Assembly: GCF_900143645.1 (NCBI RefSeq)
Contig: NZ_FRFD01000006.1
Coordinates: forward strand, 279,251 to 343,250
Reading direction: 5' to 3'
Length of the DNA stretch: 64,000 bases
Source of the DNA: Anaerocolumna xylanovorans DSM 12503
Lineage (GTDB): Bacteria > Bacillota > Clostridia > Lachnospirales > Lachnospiraceae
Each line of letters opens with the position of its first letter. Positions within the stretch are counted from its first letter, which is position 1. This document shows positions 1-7,328 of this stretch, piece by piece. The notes below the pieces were generated by a model that saw only the letters and a list, made by a program, of their open reading frames with translations, was not told the origin of the DNA and did not search any database. Made by a program: the position numbers and the translations under genes.

Positions 1-1
1 G

Positions 2-889
2 GTGGATGACGGTACTTTTATAAAGATTTTATTAAAAGCGAAAGAAGTTGGTGCGATTACAAATATTCATGCGGAAAATCCGGATGTAATTGACCTGAAT
101 ATAGAGAAATTCTTAAAGGAAGGCAAAACCTCTGCCTGGTACCATTACTTGAGCAGGCCGGAATTTGTAGAAGCAGAAGCTGACAAAAGAGCTGTTCACT
201 GGGCAAAATCCGTGGAAGCTCCTTTATACATCGTTCACATGGCAGATAAAGAGGGGCTTTTAGCAGCAGTGGAAGCAAAGACAGCTGGACATCCGATTTT
301 TATAGAAACTTGTCCCCAGTACCTGGAGTTTACCAATGAGGTGTACAAAAGAGAGGATGGAAGGAACTTTGTATGCTCCCCTCCGATAAAAGGACAGGAA
401 AGCCAGGATGCCTTATGGGACGCAATTAAGAAAGGAACCATTGATACCGTGGCTACGGATCACTGCCCTTTCCAAAGCTATGAAAAGGACTGGGGAAAGG
501 ATGATTTCACCAAGATTCCCAATGGATGCGCAGGGGTAGAAAATCTTTATCCCTACATGCTGGCAGCAGCTAATAGCGGGAAGATAAGCTTTAACCGTGC
601 CGTTGAGCTGTGTTCCACAAATCCGGCCAAAATCTTTGGGTGTGATACGAAGGGTTCCTTAACCGTCGGTAAGGATGCAGATATTGTTATTTACGACAAG
701 GAGAAAGACTTCACAATATCGGTAAACACGATGCATTCTGACTATGACCATACCATATGGGAAGGCAAGAAGCTTCACGGGTATCCGGTTCAGACCTATG
801 TCAGAGGCAGAATGGTATATGATAACGGTGAATTTACCGGGGAGCCGGGATATGGGCAATTTGTAAAACGCAAGACAGCATTGAGCTAA
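2..889 (+). CDS. Dihydropyrimidinase / D-hydantoinase, 5'-truncated by window edge
   Basis: Cyclic amidohydrolase that opens the ring of dihydropyrimidines or hydantoins to N-carbamoyl amino acids. The 295 visible codons are the C-terminal two thirds of a family that is usually about 460 residues; the reading frame is open at the left edge, so the codon at position 2 is not a real start. Visible metal-site motifs are IHAEN (near residue 23), YIVHMA (near 76) and ATDHCPF (near 151). The N-terminal HxH pair and the carboxylated lysine lie outside the window. The PreA-like dehydrogenase starts 28 bases downstream and an N-carbamoyl amidohydrolase follows, so the three genes form a reductive pyrimidine catabolism operon. 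The exact substrate (dihydrouracil or another hydantoin) cannot be read from sequence. Confidence 0.9.
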   Translation: MDDGTFIKILLKAKEVGAITNIHAENPDVIDLNIEKFLKEGKTSAWYHYLSRPEFVEAEADKRAVHWAKSVEAPLYIVHMADKEGLLAAVEAKTAGHPIFIETCPQYLEFTNEVYKREDGRNFVCSPPIKGQESQDALWDAIKKGTIDTVATDHCPFQSYEKDWGKDDFTKIPNGCAGVENLYPYMLAAANSGKISFNRAVELCSTNPAKIFGCDTKGSLTVGKDADIVIYDKEKDFTISVNTMHSDYDHTIWEGKKLHGYPVQTYVRGRMVYDNGEFTGEPGYGQFVKRKTALS

Positions 890-916
890 TGCCTTAAGCA
901 GGAGGGAGATGTAATT

Positions 917-2434
917 TTGAACAATTTAGTATATCGAGATATTTCAATTATGGAAGAAGCAGGAGGATGCCTCCTCTGTAACAATCCTCCCTGTACCAAA
1001 GCCTGCCCTCATAACCTGCCGGTGGACACCGTTATCCGGTCACTGCGATTTGAGAATAAGGCGGGAGCGGCAAACAGACTTCCCCAGAAAATACCCTGCG
1101 GTACCTGTACATCAAAAGCCTGTATGGAGGCCTGCCTTAAGAAAAAAATCAACCGTCCGGTGCCAATTGATGAGATGATGGAAGAAACGGTATCCTATCA
1201 AAAGGTAAAGCCAGAGAATGCAGACTTATCTATTATTTTTTGCGGGGTACCTTGTGAGAATCCGTTTTTCCTGTCTTCCTCTGTGGTGGGAAGCAATTAT
1301 GAAATGGTTGCCAAGGCTTTTGAGATGGGCTGGGCCGGGGTTGCATTTAAAACAATCGGGACCTTTGTGCCAAAAGAGGTATCTCCGAGATTTGATGCAT
1401 TACGCAAGGAATCAGTGCCTTTTATTGGCTTTAAGAATATTGAGCAGATTTCAGACCATTCCCTTTTGGAAAATTTGGGCTTTTTAAAACATCTGAAGAG
1501 GGATTATCCTGCCAAGGTAATCATTGCTTCCATTATGGGTCAGACAGAGGAGGAGTGGACCTATCTGGCGAAGCTGATGACAGAGGCAGGAGCGGATATT
1601 ATTGAATGTAACTTTTCCTGTCCCCATATGGCAGCAGATGGGCTTGGCTCCGATGTCGGTCAGAATCCCGAATTAGTCAGTGCCTATACCAGAGCTGCAA
1701 GAAAGGGTACTCATCTTCCGATTCTTGCAAAGATGACTCCAAACATCGGCAATATGGAGATTCCGGCCGTTGCGGCAGTCAAAGCCGGGGCGGATGGAAT
1801 AGCTGCCATTAATACGATTAAAAGTATCATGAACATAAATCTTGAAACCTTTTCCTCCGGGCCGGATGTGGAGGGAAAGACCAGTGTCGGCGGATATTCC
1901 GGAAAAGCAATAAAGCCCATTGCACTTCGGTTTATCCATTCCATGAAAACCTGTGATAAGCTGAAAGAGGTACCCATCAGCGGTATGGGAGGAATTGAAA
2001 CCTGGCGGGACGCGGCGGAATTCTTAAGCCTTGGCTGTGAAAATATTCAGGTAACCACCTCCGTCATGCAATACGGTTACCGTATTATTGAAGATATGAT
2101 AGAGGGAATGCAGTTGTATTTAAGCATCCACGGTTTAAAAAGTGTTACCGAAATTATTGGGAAAGCCCTGCCTAAGATTATTCCGGCAGAAGAACTAAAC
2201 CGTGACAGCATCTGCTATCCCAGATTCGATAAGAGTAAATGCATTGGCTGCGGAAGGTGCTATTTATCCTGCTATGACGGCGGACATCAGGCTTTAAGAC
2301 AGGATGAGGAGACAGGGAAGCCAATTATGAATCCGGGGAAATGCGTAGGCTGCCATCTTTGCCTGGCGGTTTGTCCGGCAGGGGCAGTTAGGCAGGGAGT
2401 AAGAGTAGCCAAATTAGAAGAAGCAACAGGTTAA
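917..2434 (+). CDS. preA: Dihydropyrimidine dehydrogenase PreA-like, with extra N-terminal Cys-rich segment
   Basis: FMN TIM-barrel dehydrogenase that interconverts uracil/thymine and their dihydro forms. The start is a TTG at 917 behind a strong GGAGGG. The N-terminus has a cysteine cluster (CLLCNNPPCTKACPH at residues 18-32, further Cys near 61-73) like the Fe-S segment normally found in the partner subunit PreT or at the N-terminus of eukaryotic DPD. The barrel follows, with NFSCPH (about residue 232), the position of the catalytic Cys in DPD. Two ferredoxin motifs are at the C-terminus (CIGCGRCYLSC and CVGCHLCLAVCPAG). At 505 residues it is longer than a plain PreA (about 410-440). No PreT flavoprotein gene lies downstream; one could lie left of the window. 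Confidence 0.85.
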   Translation: MNNLVYRDISIMEEAGGCLLCNNPPCTKACPHNLPVDTVIRSLRFENKAGAANRLPQKIPCGTCTSKACMEACLKKKINRPVPIDEMMEETVSYQKVKPENADLSIIFCGVPCENPFFLSSSVVGSNYEMVAKAFEMGWAGVAFKTIGTFVPKEVSPRFDALRKESVPFIGFKNIEQISDHSLLENLGFLKHLKRDYPAKVIIASIMGQTEEEWTYLAKLMTEAGADIIECNFSCPHMAADGLGSDVGQNPELVSAYTRAARKGTHLPILAKMTPNIGNMEIPAVAAVKAGADGIAAINTIKSIMNINLETFSSGPDVEGKTSVGGYSGKAIKPIALRFIHSMKTCDKLKEVPISGMGGIETWRDAAEFLSLGCENIQVTTSVMQYGYRIIEDMIEGMQLYLSIHGLKSVTEIIGKALPKIIPAEELNRDSICYPRFDKSKCIGCGRCYLSCYDGGHQALRQDEETGKPIMNPGKCVGCHLCLAVCPAGAVRQGVRVAKLEEATG

Positions 2435-2509
2435 ATAACCGATCAGGTAACAAATATGTTTTTTCTATGGAATGAACCGATGTGCAAGCGAAAAGGGAGG
2501 TAGAATAAT

Positions 2510-3736
2510 ATGACATGCAGCTTAGAAAGAATGGAAGAAAAAATAAAAACCTTTAGTAAATTTGGAGATACCGGAAGGGGAGGAATCACAAGGTTTTCCT
2601 TATCGGAGGAAGCTCTGGCGGCAAGAGCGGAATTTGTAAAGAGAATGGAGGCAATCGGCGCCATTGTCGTGACTGATGATATGGCGAACATGTACGCAAC
2701 GATTCCCGGAGAAGAAGATCTGCCTGCCATTTATTCCGGTTCCCATATGGATTCCGTAAGACAGGGAGGCAATTATGATGGAATCCTGGGTGTCCTGACA
2801 GCCATGGAGGCGGCAGAAACCATTGTGAAAGAAAAGATTCCGCACAGGCATCCCATTACTGTGGTTGTGTGGACCAACGAGGAAGGCGCACGCTTTGAGC
2901 CTGCCATGATGTCTTCCGGTGTTATCTGCGGCAAATTCGACAAAGATACCATGCTTGCCTCCGCTGCAAAGGATATCCCCGGGTATACTTTTGGTGAGGC
3001 ACTGGATGCCAGTGGCTACAAAGGAGAAGAAAAGAACCGGATTACCCCGGAGAAATGCACTGCGCTTGTAGAGCTGCACATTGAACAGGGGCCGGTACTG
3101 GAAGCAGAAAAGGTGGATATTGGAATTGTAGAAGGCGTCTGCGGTATGATTAATTATGAGTTCACCCTTTCCGGTCAGGCCGGTCATGCGGGCACAACAC
3201 CGATGCCCTACCGCAGAGATGCCCTGTATGCTGCGGCAAAGACGATACAATATCTTCACGACGAACTGGATAAACTGGATAAAAAGCTGGTTTACACCAC
3301 AGGAAAGATTTCCTGCCATCCCAATATCCACACCATCATTCCGGATGAAGTGAAATTTACTCTGGATGCAAGACATCAGGACCCGGAGGTCATTAAGCAG
3401 GTGCTTGAGATAATAGAAAGCTTTCCGCCGGTTATCGAAAAATGCGAATTAACTTATGAGAAAGCCTGGTCCAGAAATACCGTTACTTTTACACCTGAAT
3501 TAGTAAGCATAGTGGAAAAGAGCGCAAAGGAATACGGATACCTGGGCCGCAGAATCTACAGCGGTCCGGGACATGATGCCCAGTTCATGATTGATATGGT
3601 ACCTGCTACCATGATATTTGTACCAAGCATCGGCGGGCACAGCCATTGTGAGATTGAATATACACCTGTTGAAAATTGTTATAAGGGAGCGAATGTACTG
3701 CTTCGTACCTTATTATATATTGATGAAACAAAATAA
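2510..3736 (+). CDS. N-carbamoyl-L-amino acid hydrolase / beta-ureidopropionase family
   Basis: M20-family dinuclear metal amidohydrolase of the hydantoinase/carbamoylase type. It would release CO2 and ammonia from the N-carbamoyl amino acid made by the dihydropyrimidinase upstream, completing the pathway. Length (408 residues) is typical. Metal-site motifs are SGSHMDSVRQGGNYDG (about 79-94), NEEGARF (about 125-131), the EQGP segment (about 192) and the GHSHCE segment near residue 381. ATG at 2510 has GGGAGG eight bases before it. It ends just before a strong hairpin terminator. Allantoate amidohydrolase belongs to the same family and cannot be excluded from sequence, but the neighbours favour pyrimidine or hydantoin breakdown. 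Confidence 0.85.
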   Translation: MTCSLERMEEKIKTFSKFGDTGRGGITRFSLSEEALAARAEFVKRMEAIGAIVVTDDMANMYATIPGEEDLPAIYSGSHMDSVRQGGNYDGILGVLTAMEAAETIVKEKIPHRHPITVVVWTNEEGARFEPAMMSSGVICGKFDKDTMLASAAKDIPGYTFGEALDASGYKGEEKNRITPEKCTALVELHIEQGPVLEAEKVDIGIVEGVCGMINYEFTLSGQAGHAGTTPMPYRRDALYAAAKTIQYLHDELDKLDKKLVYTTGKISCHPNIHTIIPDEVKFTLDARHQDPEVIKQVLEIIESFPPVIEKCELTYEKAWSRNTVTFTPELVSIVEKSAKEYGYLGRRIYSGPGHDAQFMIDMVPATMIFVPSIGGHSHCEIEYTPVENCYKGANVLLRTLLYIDETK

Positions 3737-3756
3737 AGAAAAGCTGCTCTGCAATC

Positions 3757-3800
3757 AGCCCTGTTATTCCGTAAGAAATACTGGAATAGCAGGGCTTTTA
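3757..3800 (+). terminator. Rho-independent terminator after pyrimidine operon
   Basis: A 14-bp stem (arms 3757-3770 and 3783-3796, one G-U pair) with a 12-base loop is followed by TTTT and a T-rich tail. It closes the operon ending at 3736. Confidence 0.85.
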
Positions 3801-3862
3801 AGGTGTATTTTGTCACATTTTTTATCTGAAATCTTAAGATTCTATTATTTCTAAAAATTCCT

Positions 3863-3891
3863 TTGAAAAAAACTATAAATATGTATATAAT
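3863..3891 (+). promoter_or_regulatory. Sigma-A type promoter for mbl
   Basis: TTGAAA at 3863-3868, 17-base spacer, TATAAT at 3886-3891. Transcription would start near 3898 and give a leader of about 220 bases before mbl. Apart from this promoter and the terminator at 3757-3800, nothing else recognisable was seen in the gene-free stretch 3737-4121. Confidence 0.65.
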
Positions 3892-4121
3892 AGAAAAGAG
3901 TATGTTTAATTGACAGGTTTATGGAAAAAATTAGAGTGAAAGCTGTAATGCTGTCAAAATATATCCAGAGTCTATAAATTTTATGCCTATGAGAGAAAGA
4001 TACTGGATACTGTGTACTGGAAATTGTTAAATTATTAGACATTATATAGATGCCGGCTGGAAGAGAAGAAGCTGACTACAAAGTCGCAAAAGAACAGATA
4101 GAATCTGAAAGGAGATAAGAT

Positions 4122-5111
4122 ATGTTAGGCAGTGATATAGGAATTGATTTAGGAACGGCAAGTGTATTGGTTTATCTAAAGGGTAAAGGCGTGGTATTAA
4201 AGGAACCCTCAGTGGTTGCTTTTGACAGAGATACAAATAAAGTAAGGGCAATTGGAGAAGAAGCAAGGCTTATGCTTGGAAGAACACCCGGTAATATCGT
4301 GGCTGTCCGTCCTTTAAGACAGGGAGTTATATCAGACTATACGGTTACAGAAAAGATGCTTAAATATTTTATTCAGAAGGCTGTTGGCAAGCACCGTTTT
4401 CGTAAGCCTGTAATAAGTGTGTGCGTACCCAGCGGAGTAACAGAAGTAGAAAAGAAGGCAGTTGAGGATGCTACTTATCAGGCAGGTGCCAGAGATGTTA
4501 AGATTATTGAAGAGCCTATAGCTGCAGCCATTGGCGCGGGTATTGAAATTTACAGACCCTGCGGTAATATGATTGTAGATATCGGCGGCGGCACAACTGA
4601 TATCGCAGTAATTTCCTTAGGAGGAACGGTAGTAAGTACTTCTATTAAGATTGCCGGTGATGATTTTGATGAAGCAATCGTAAGATATATGCGTAAGAAA
4701 CACAATCTTTTAATCGGTGAGAGAACTGCCGAAGAGATTAAGATAAATATCGGCTCTGCATTTAAGAGACCGGAAGTTGTTACCATGGACGTAAGGGGCC
4801 GTAACCTGGTTACAGGACTTCCCAAGACCATAACGGTCAGCTCCGATGAAACGGAAGAGGCTTTAAAAGAAACAACATCCCAGATTGTTGAAGCGGTGCA
4901 CAGTGTATTAGAGAAAACTCCTCCGGAACTGGCAGCAGATATTGCCGACAGAGGTATTGTGTTAACCGGCGGCGGATGCCTTCTTTATGGACTGGAAGAA
5001 TTGATCGAGAATAAAACAGGTATTAATACCATGACAGCCGAAGACCCCATGACAGCAGTTGCTATCGGTACCGGAAAATATATTGAATATTTAAGCGGCT
5101 CCAGGGATTAA
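4122..5111 (+). CDS. mbl: MreB/Mbl actin-like cell shape protein
   Basis: Bacterial actin that guides lateral cell wall synthesis at the inner face of the membrane. The protein has the actin-fold nucleotide motifs: DIGIDLGTASV at the N-terminus (phosphate 1), MIVDIGGGTTDIAVI near residue 151 (phosphate 2) and GIVLTGGGCLLYGL near 282 (adenosine). At 329 residues it has normal MreB/Mbl length. GAAAGGAGAT precedes the ATG. It is called Mbl rather than MreB because flgF and flgG follow directly and no mreC/mreD is present, matching the mbl-flhO-flhP order of Bacillus subtilis. The paralogue assignment rests mainly on that synteny. Confidence 0.9.
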   Translation: MLGSDIGIDLGTASVLVYLKGKGVVLKEPSVVAFDRDTNKVRAIGEEARLMLGRTPGNIVAVRPLRQGVISDYTVTEKMLKYFIQKAVGKHRFRKPVISVCVPSGVTEVEKKAVEDATYQAGARDVKIIEEPIAAAIGAGIEIYRPCGNMIVDIGGGTTDIAVISLGGTVVSTSIKIAGDDFDEAIVRYMRKKHNLLIGERTAEEIKINIGSAFKRPEVVTMDVRGRNLVTGLPKTITVSSDETEEALKETTSQIVEAVHSVLEKTPPELAADIADRGIVLTGGGCLLYGLEELIENKTGINTMTAEDPMTAVAIGTGKYIEYLSGSRD

Positions 5112-5136
5112 GAAAAAGAGCAATATATCCGATAAA
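5109..5136 (+). promoter_or_regulatory. Possible flagellar sigma-28 (sigma-D) promoter for flgF
   Basis: CCGATAAA at 5129-5136 matches the sigma-28 -10 element. TAAG at 5109-5112, 16 bases upstream, is a 3-of-4 match to the TAAA core of the -35. It overlaps the end of mbl and lies about 50 bases before flgF. Confidence 0.45.
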
Positions 5137-5184
5137 TAAATATATGGTTTTTGGATTTGATATTCAGAAAAGAGGGCAGTTAAA

Positions 5185-5958
5185 ATGGTTAAGGGTTTAT
5201 TCACATCCTGGACTGGCATGGCTAATGAACAAAAACGTCTTGACGTAATAACAAATAACCTTGCCAATGCAGCTACGACCGGTTATAAGAAGGACGGTGT
5301 TACCAACCAGTCATTTCGTAATTTATTAACTTATAAAGTAAAAGATATGTCCGAAAATTATACGGACAAGCAGATAGGAAAGATGAGCCTTGGTGTGAAG
5401 ATTGGGGAAGTCTACACAAATTATGACCAGGGTTCCTTTCGAAGCACAGGTAATACCTTTGATTTTGCCATTCAGGGAAAAGGCTTTTTCAACGTATCCA
5501 CCACCGATAAAAACGGAAATGAAGTTGTAAAGTATACAAGAGATGGTTCTTTTACGATGGATCAGAGCGGCAAGCTTGTGGATGTCAACGGCAATACTCT
5601 GATGGGTGAAGGCGGAGAGATTACAATTCCAGACAATACGGCAAATGTCAAGGTGGATGAAAACGGAGGCATTTATGCCGACGGAGTATTTGTTGATAAA
5701 ATAAAGCTGACGGATTTTACCGATTACAGCTACTTAAAGAAGCAGGGAGACAGCTTCTATCTGGCACAGGACGGTGCTACCCAGTTGGATAGTACTGCTA
5801 AAATCCAGCAGGGATATACAGAGCAGTCCAATGTTAATGTTGTGGCAGAAATGACCAGCATGATAGCTATAACAAGAGCTTATGAAGCAAACCAGAAGGT
5901 GATACAGACCATAGACGGGACCCTTGACCTGGCTGCCAATTCTGTAGGTAAAGTATAG
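5185..5958 (+). CDS. flgF: Flagellar basal-body rod/hook protein FlgF-like (FlhO)
   Basis: Structural protein of the flagellar rod, exported by the flagellar type III system. The N-terminal family signature is present (LDVITNNLANAATTGYKK, about 20-37), with the FlgE/F/G-like central domain and the C-terminal helix (VVAEMTSMIAITRAYEANQK, about 221-240) used for axial packing. Length is 257 residues. AGAGGG precedes the ATG. It forms a tight trio with flgG and a rod-binding protein downstream of mbl, away from the main flagellar operon as in Bacillus. FlgF and FlgG are hard to separate by eye; order and size were used. Confidence 0.9.
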   Translation: MVKGLFTSWTGMANEQKRLDVITNNLANAATTGYKKDGVTNQSFRNLLTYKVKDMSENYTDKQIGKMSLGVKIGEVYTNYDQGSFRSTGNTFDFAIQGKGFFNVSTTDKNGNEVVKYTRDGSFTMDQSGKLVDVNGNTLMGEGGEITIPDNTANVKVDENGGIYADGVFVDKIKLTDFTDYSYLKKQGDSFYLAQDGATQLDSTAKIQQGYTEQSNVNVVAEMTSMIAITRAYEANQKVIQTIDGTLDLAANSVGKV

Positions 5959-5982
5959 TACAATAGAAAGGAATAAAAACCT

Positions 5983-6795
5983 ATGATGCGTTCATTGTGG
6001 ACAGCAGCTTCCGGAATGATTTCCCAGCAGACCAATGTGGATACCATATCAAACAATCTGGCGAATATCAATACAACCGGCTATAAGAAGGAAACTGCCC
6101 AATTTAAGTCTTTGCTATATCAGACAATTCAGAATAAGTCAACTGACAGCACAGGCGGTACAAAGCCTGTCGGAGCGCAGACAGGACTTGGCGTGAAGAA
6201 CTCTGCCATTGTATCACAGTATACCCAGGGTGTATTAAAACAGACAGACAATGACTATGATTTTGCAATAGAAGGAAATGGATTTTTTATGGTACAGACC
6301 GGTGATGGAAGCGTCGGATACACAAGAAGCGGTACTTTTGGGCTTTCTATGGGACCTAATGGACTTACCCTTGCTACTACGGAAGGTTACCCGGTACTTG
6401 ATACCTCGGGATCGCCAATTGTATTTGGTATTGATAAAGATCCCTCATTGCTTACGTTGGATGAAAACGGTAATTTTCTTTATCCCCAAAATGGAACCGT
6501 AGAGCCTTTAGGCATTCAGATAGGGCTTGTACAGTTTAATAATCCGGCAGGACTTGAGAAGACTTCAAACAGTATTTTAACGGAAACAGCATCTTCCGGA
6601 ACAGCCAGGCTGGAAAGCCAGGATGCCGCTTTAAAGAAGAGCACCGTTAAGAGGGGCTATCTTGAAAATTCAAACGTACAGGCAGCAACCGAGATGGTGG
6701 ATTTAATTGTTGCCCAGAGAGCTTATGAAATGAATTCCAAAGCAATTAATGCAGCGGATGAGATGCTTCAGCAGGCGAATAACCTTCGCAGGTAG
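5983..6795 (+). CDS. flgG: Flagellar distal rod protein FlgG-like (FlhP)
   Basis: Second axial rod protein, 270 residues. The rod signature at the N-terminus (MMRSLWTAASGMISQQTNVD, then ISNNLANINTTGYKK) and the C-terminal segment VQAATEMVDLIVAQRAYEMN (about 233-252) are clear, and the repeated core FAIEGNGFFMVQ is at about 93-104. It begins 24 bases after flgF with GAAAGGA before the ATG, so the two are cotranscribed. Family membership is very secure; the FlgG label rests on position and length. Confidence 0.9.
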   Translation: MMRSLWTAASGMISQQTNVDTISNNLANINTTGYKKETAQFKSLLYQTIQNKSTDSTGGTKPVGAQTGLGVKNSAIVSQYTQGVLKQTDNDYDFAIEGNGFFMVQTGDGSVGYTRSGTFGLSMGPNGLTLATTEGYPVLDTSGSPIVFGIDKDPSLLTLDENGNFLYPQNGTVEPLGIQIGLVQFNNPAGLEKTSNSILTETASSGTARLESQDAALKKSTVKRGYLENSNVQAATEMVDLIVAQRAYEMNSKAINAADEMLQQANNLRR

Positions 6796-6812
6796 TGTAA
6801 AGGAGGCAGAGT

Positions 6813-7148
6813 ATGAGTATTAGTATTGGCGGCAATTATTCAGTTGATGCAGCTTTAGCCCAGGCAGATTCCTCAAAGGGTACTGCTAAGCTTGAGAATA
6901 CCTTAAATAAAAATCTTAAAAATGCGACAGATGATGAATTGATGGATGTCTGCAAAAGTTTCGAATCCTATCTGGTTGAGCAGATGTTTAAGGAAATGAA
7001 GAAAACTGTTGGTTCGGAAGAAGAGGAAAGCCCCTATGTTTCTTATTTTGGAGATACCCTCTATGAGAAGTACGCAGATGATGTAATGGAAAACGGCGGT
7101 TTGGGCATAGCCCAAATGCTTTATGAATCCATGAAACGCAATGCTTAA
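6813..7148 (+). CDS. Rod-binding protein (FlgJ N-terminal domain type)
   Basis: A 111-residue protein matching only the N-terminal rod-scaffold domain of FlgJ. The core lies around residues 44-108: ESYLVEQMFKEMKKTV, then YFGDTLYEKYADDVMENGG and GIAQMLYESM. The muramidase domain found in proteobacterial FlgJ is absent, as is usual in Firmicutes, so a separate enzyme would have to open the wall for the rod. AAGGAGG precedes the ATG, 17 bases after flgG. It is the last gene of the mbl-flagellar group. Confidence 0.85.
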   Translation: MSISIGGNYSVDAALAQADSSKGTAKLENTLNKNLKNATDDELMDVCKSFESYLVEQMFKEMKKTVGSEEEESPYVSYFGDTLYEKYADDVMENGGLGIAQMLYESMKRNA

Positions 7149-7171
7149 TGAAAGTTACATATGATATATTC

Positions 7172-7241
7172 TTGCGCCTAGAAAACCGCCGCACTTTGTT
7201 TCTGAATGAAGAAATGAGGGATAGCCGCTTTCTGGGCGCAA
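7172..7241. other. Long-range 13-bp inverted repeat between flgJ-like gene and recD2
   Basis: Arms 7172-7184 and 7229-7241 pair over 13 bp with one G-U pair, enclosing 44 bases. Only TTT follows the 3' arm, so it is a poor intrinsic terminator. It may be a transcript-end structure of the flagellar genes. Confidence 0.45.
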
Positions 7242-7328
7242 TTTGTAATCCATATGAAAAGATATCACAGAGAAATCTGGAATTTATATATTTTAGAGGT
7301 AACAGGCAGAAAGCAGGTGAAAGATAAG

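Noticed and set aside
2600..3376. 258-residue open frame on the minus strand
   Set aside because: It lies wholly opposite the N-carbamoyl amidohydrolase gene, has no ribosome site and no recognisable motifs; it is a mirror of codon bias.
7254..7328. N-terminal extension of recD2 from ATG 7254
   Set aside because: No ribosome site, and AGGTGA stands at ideal distance before TTG 7329.
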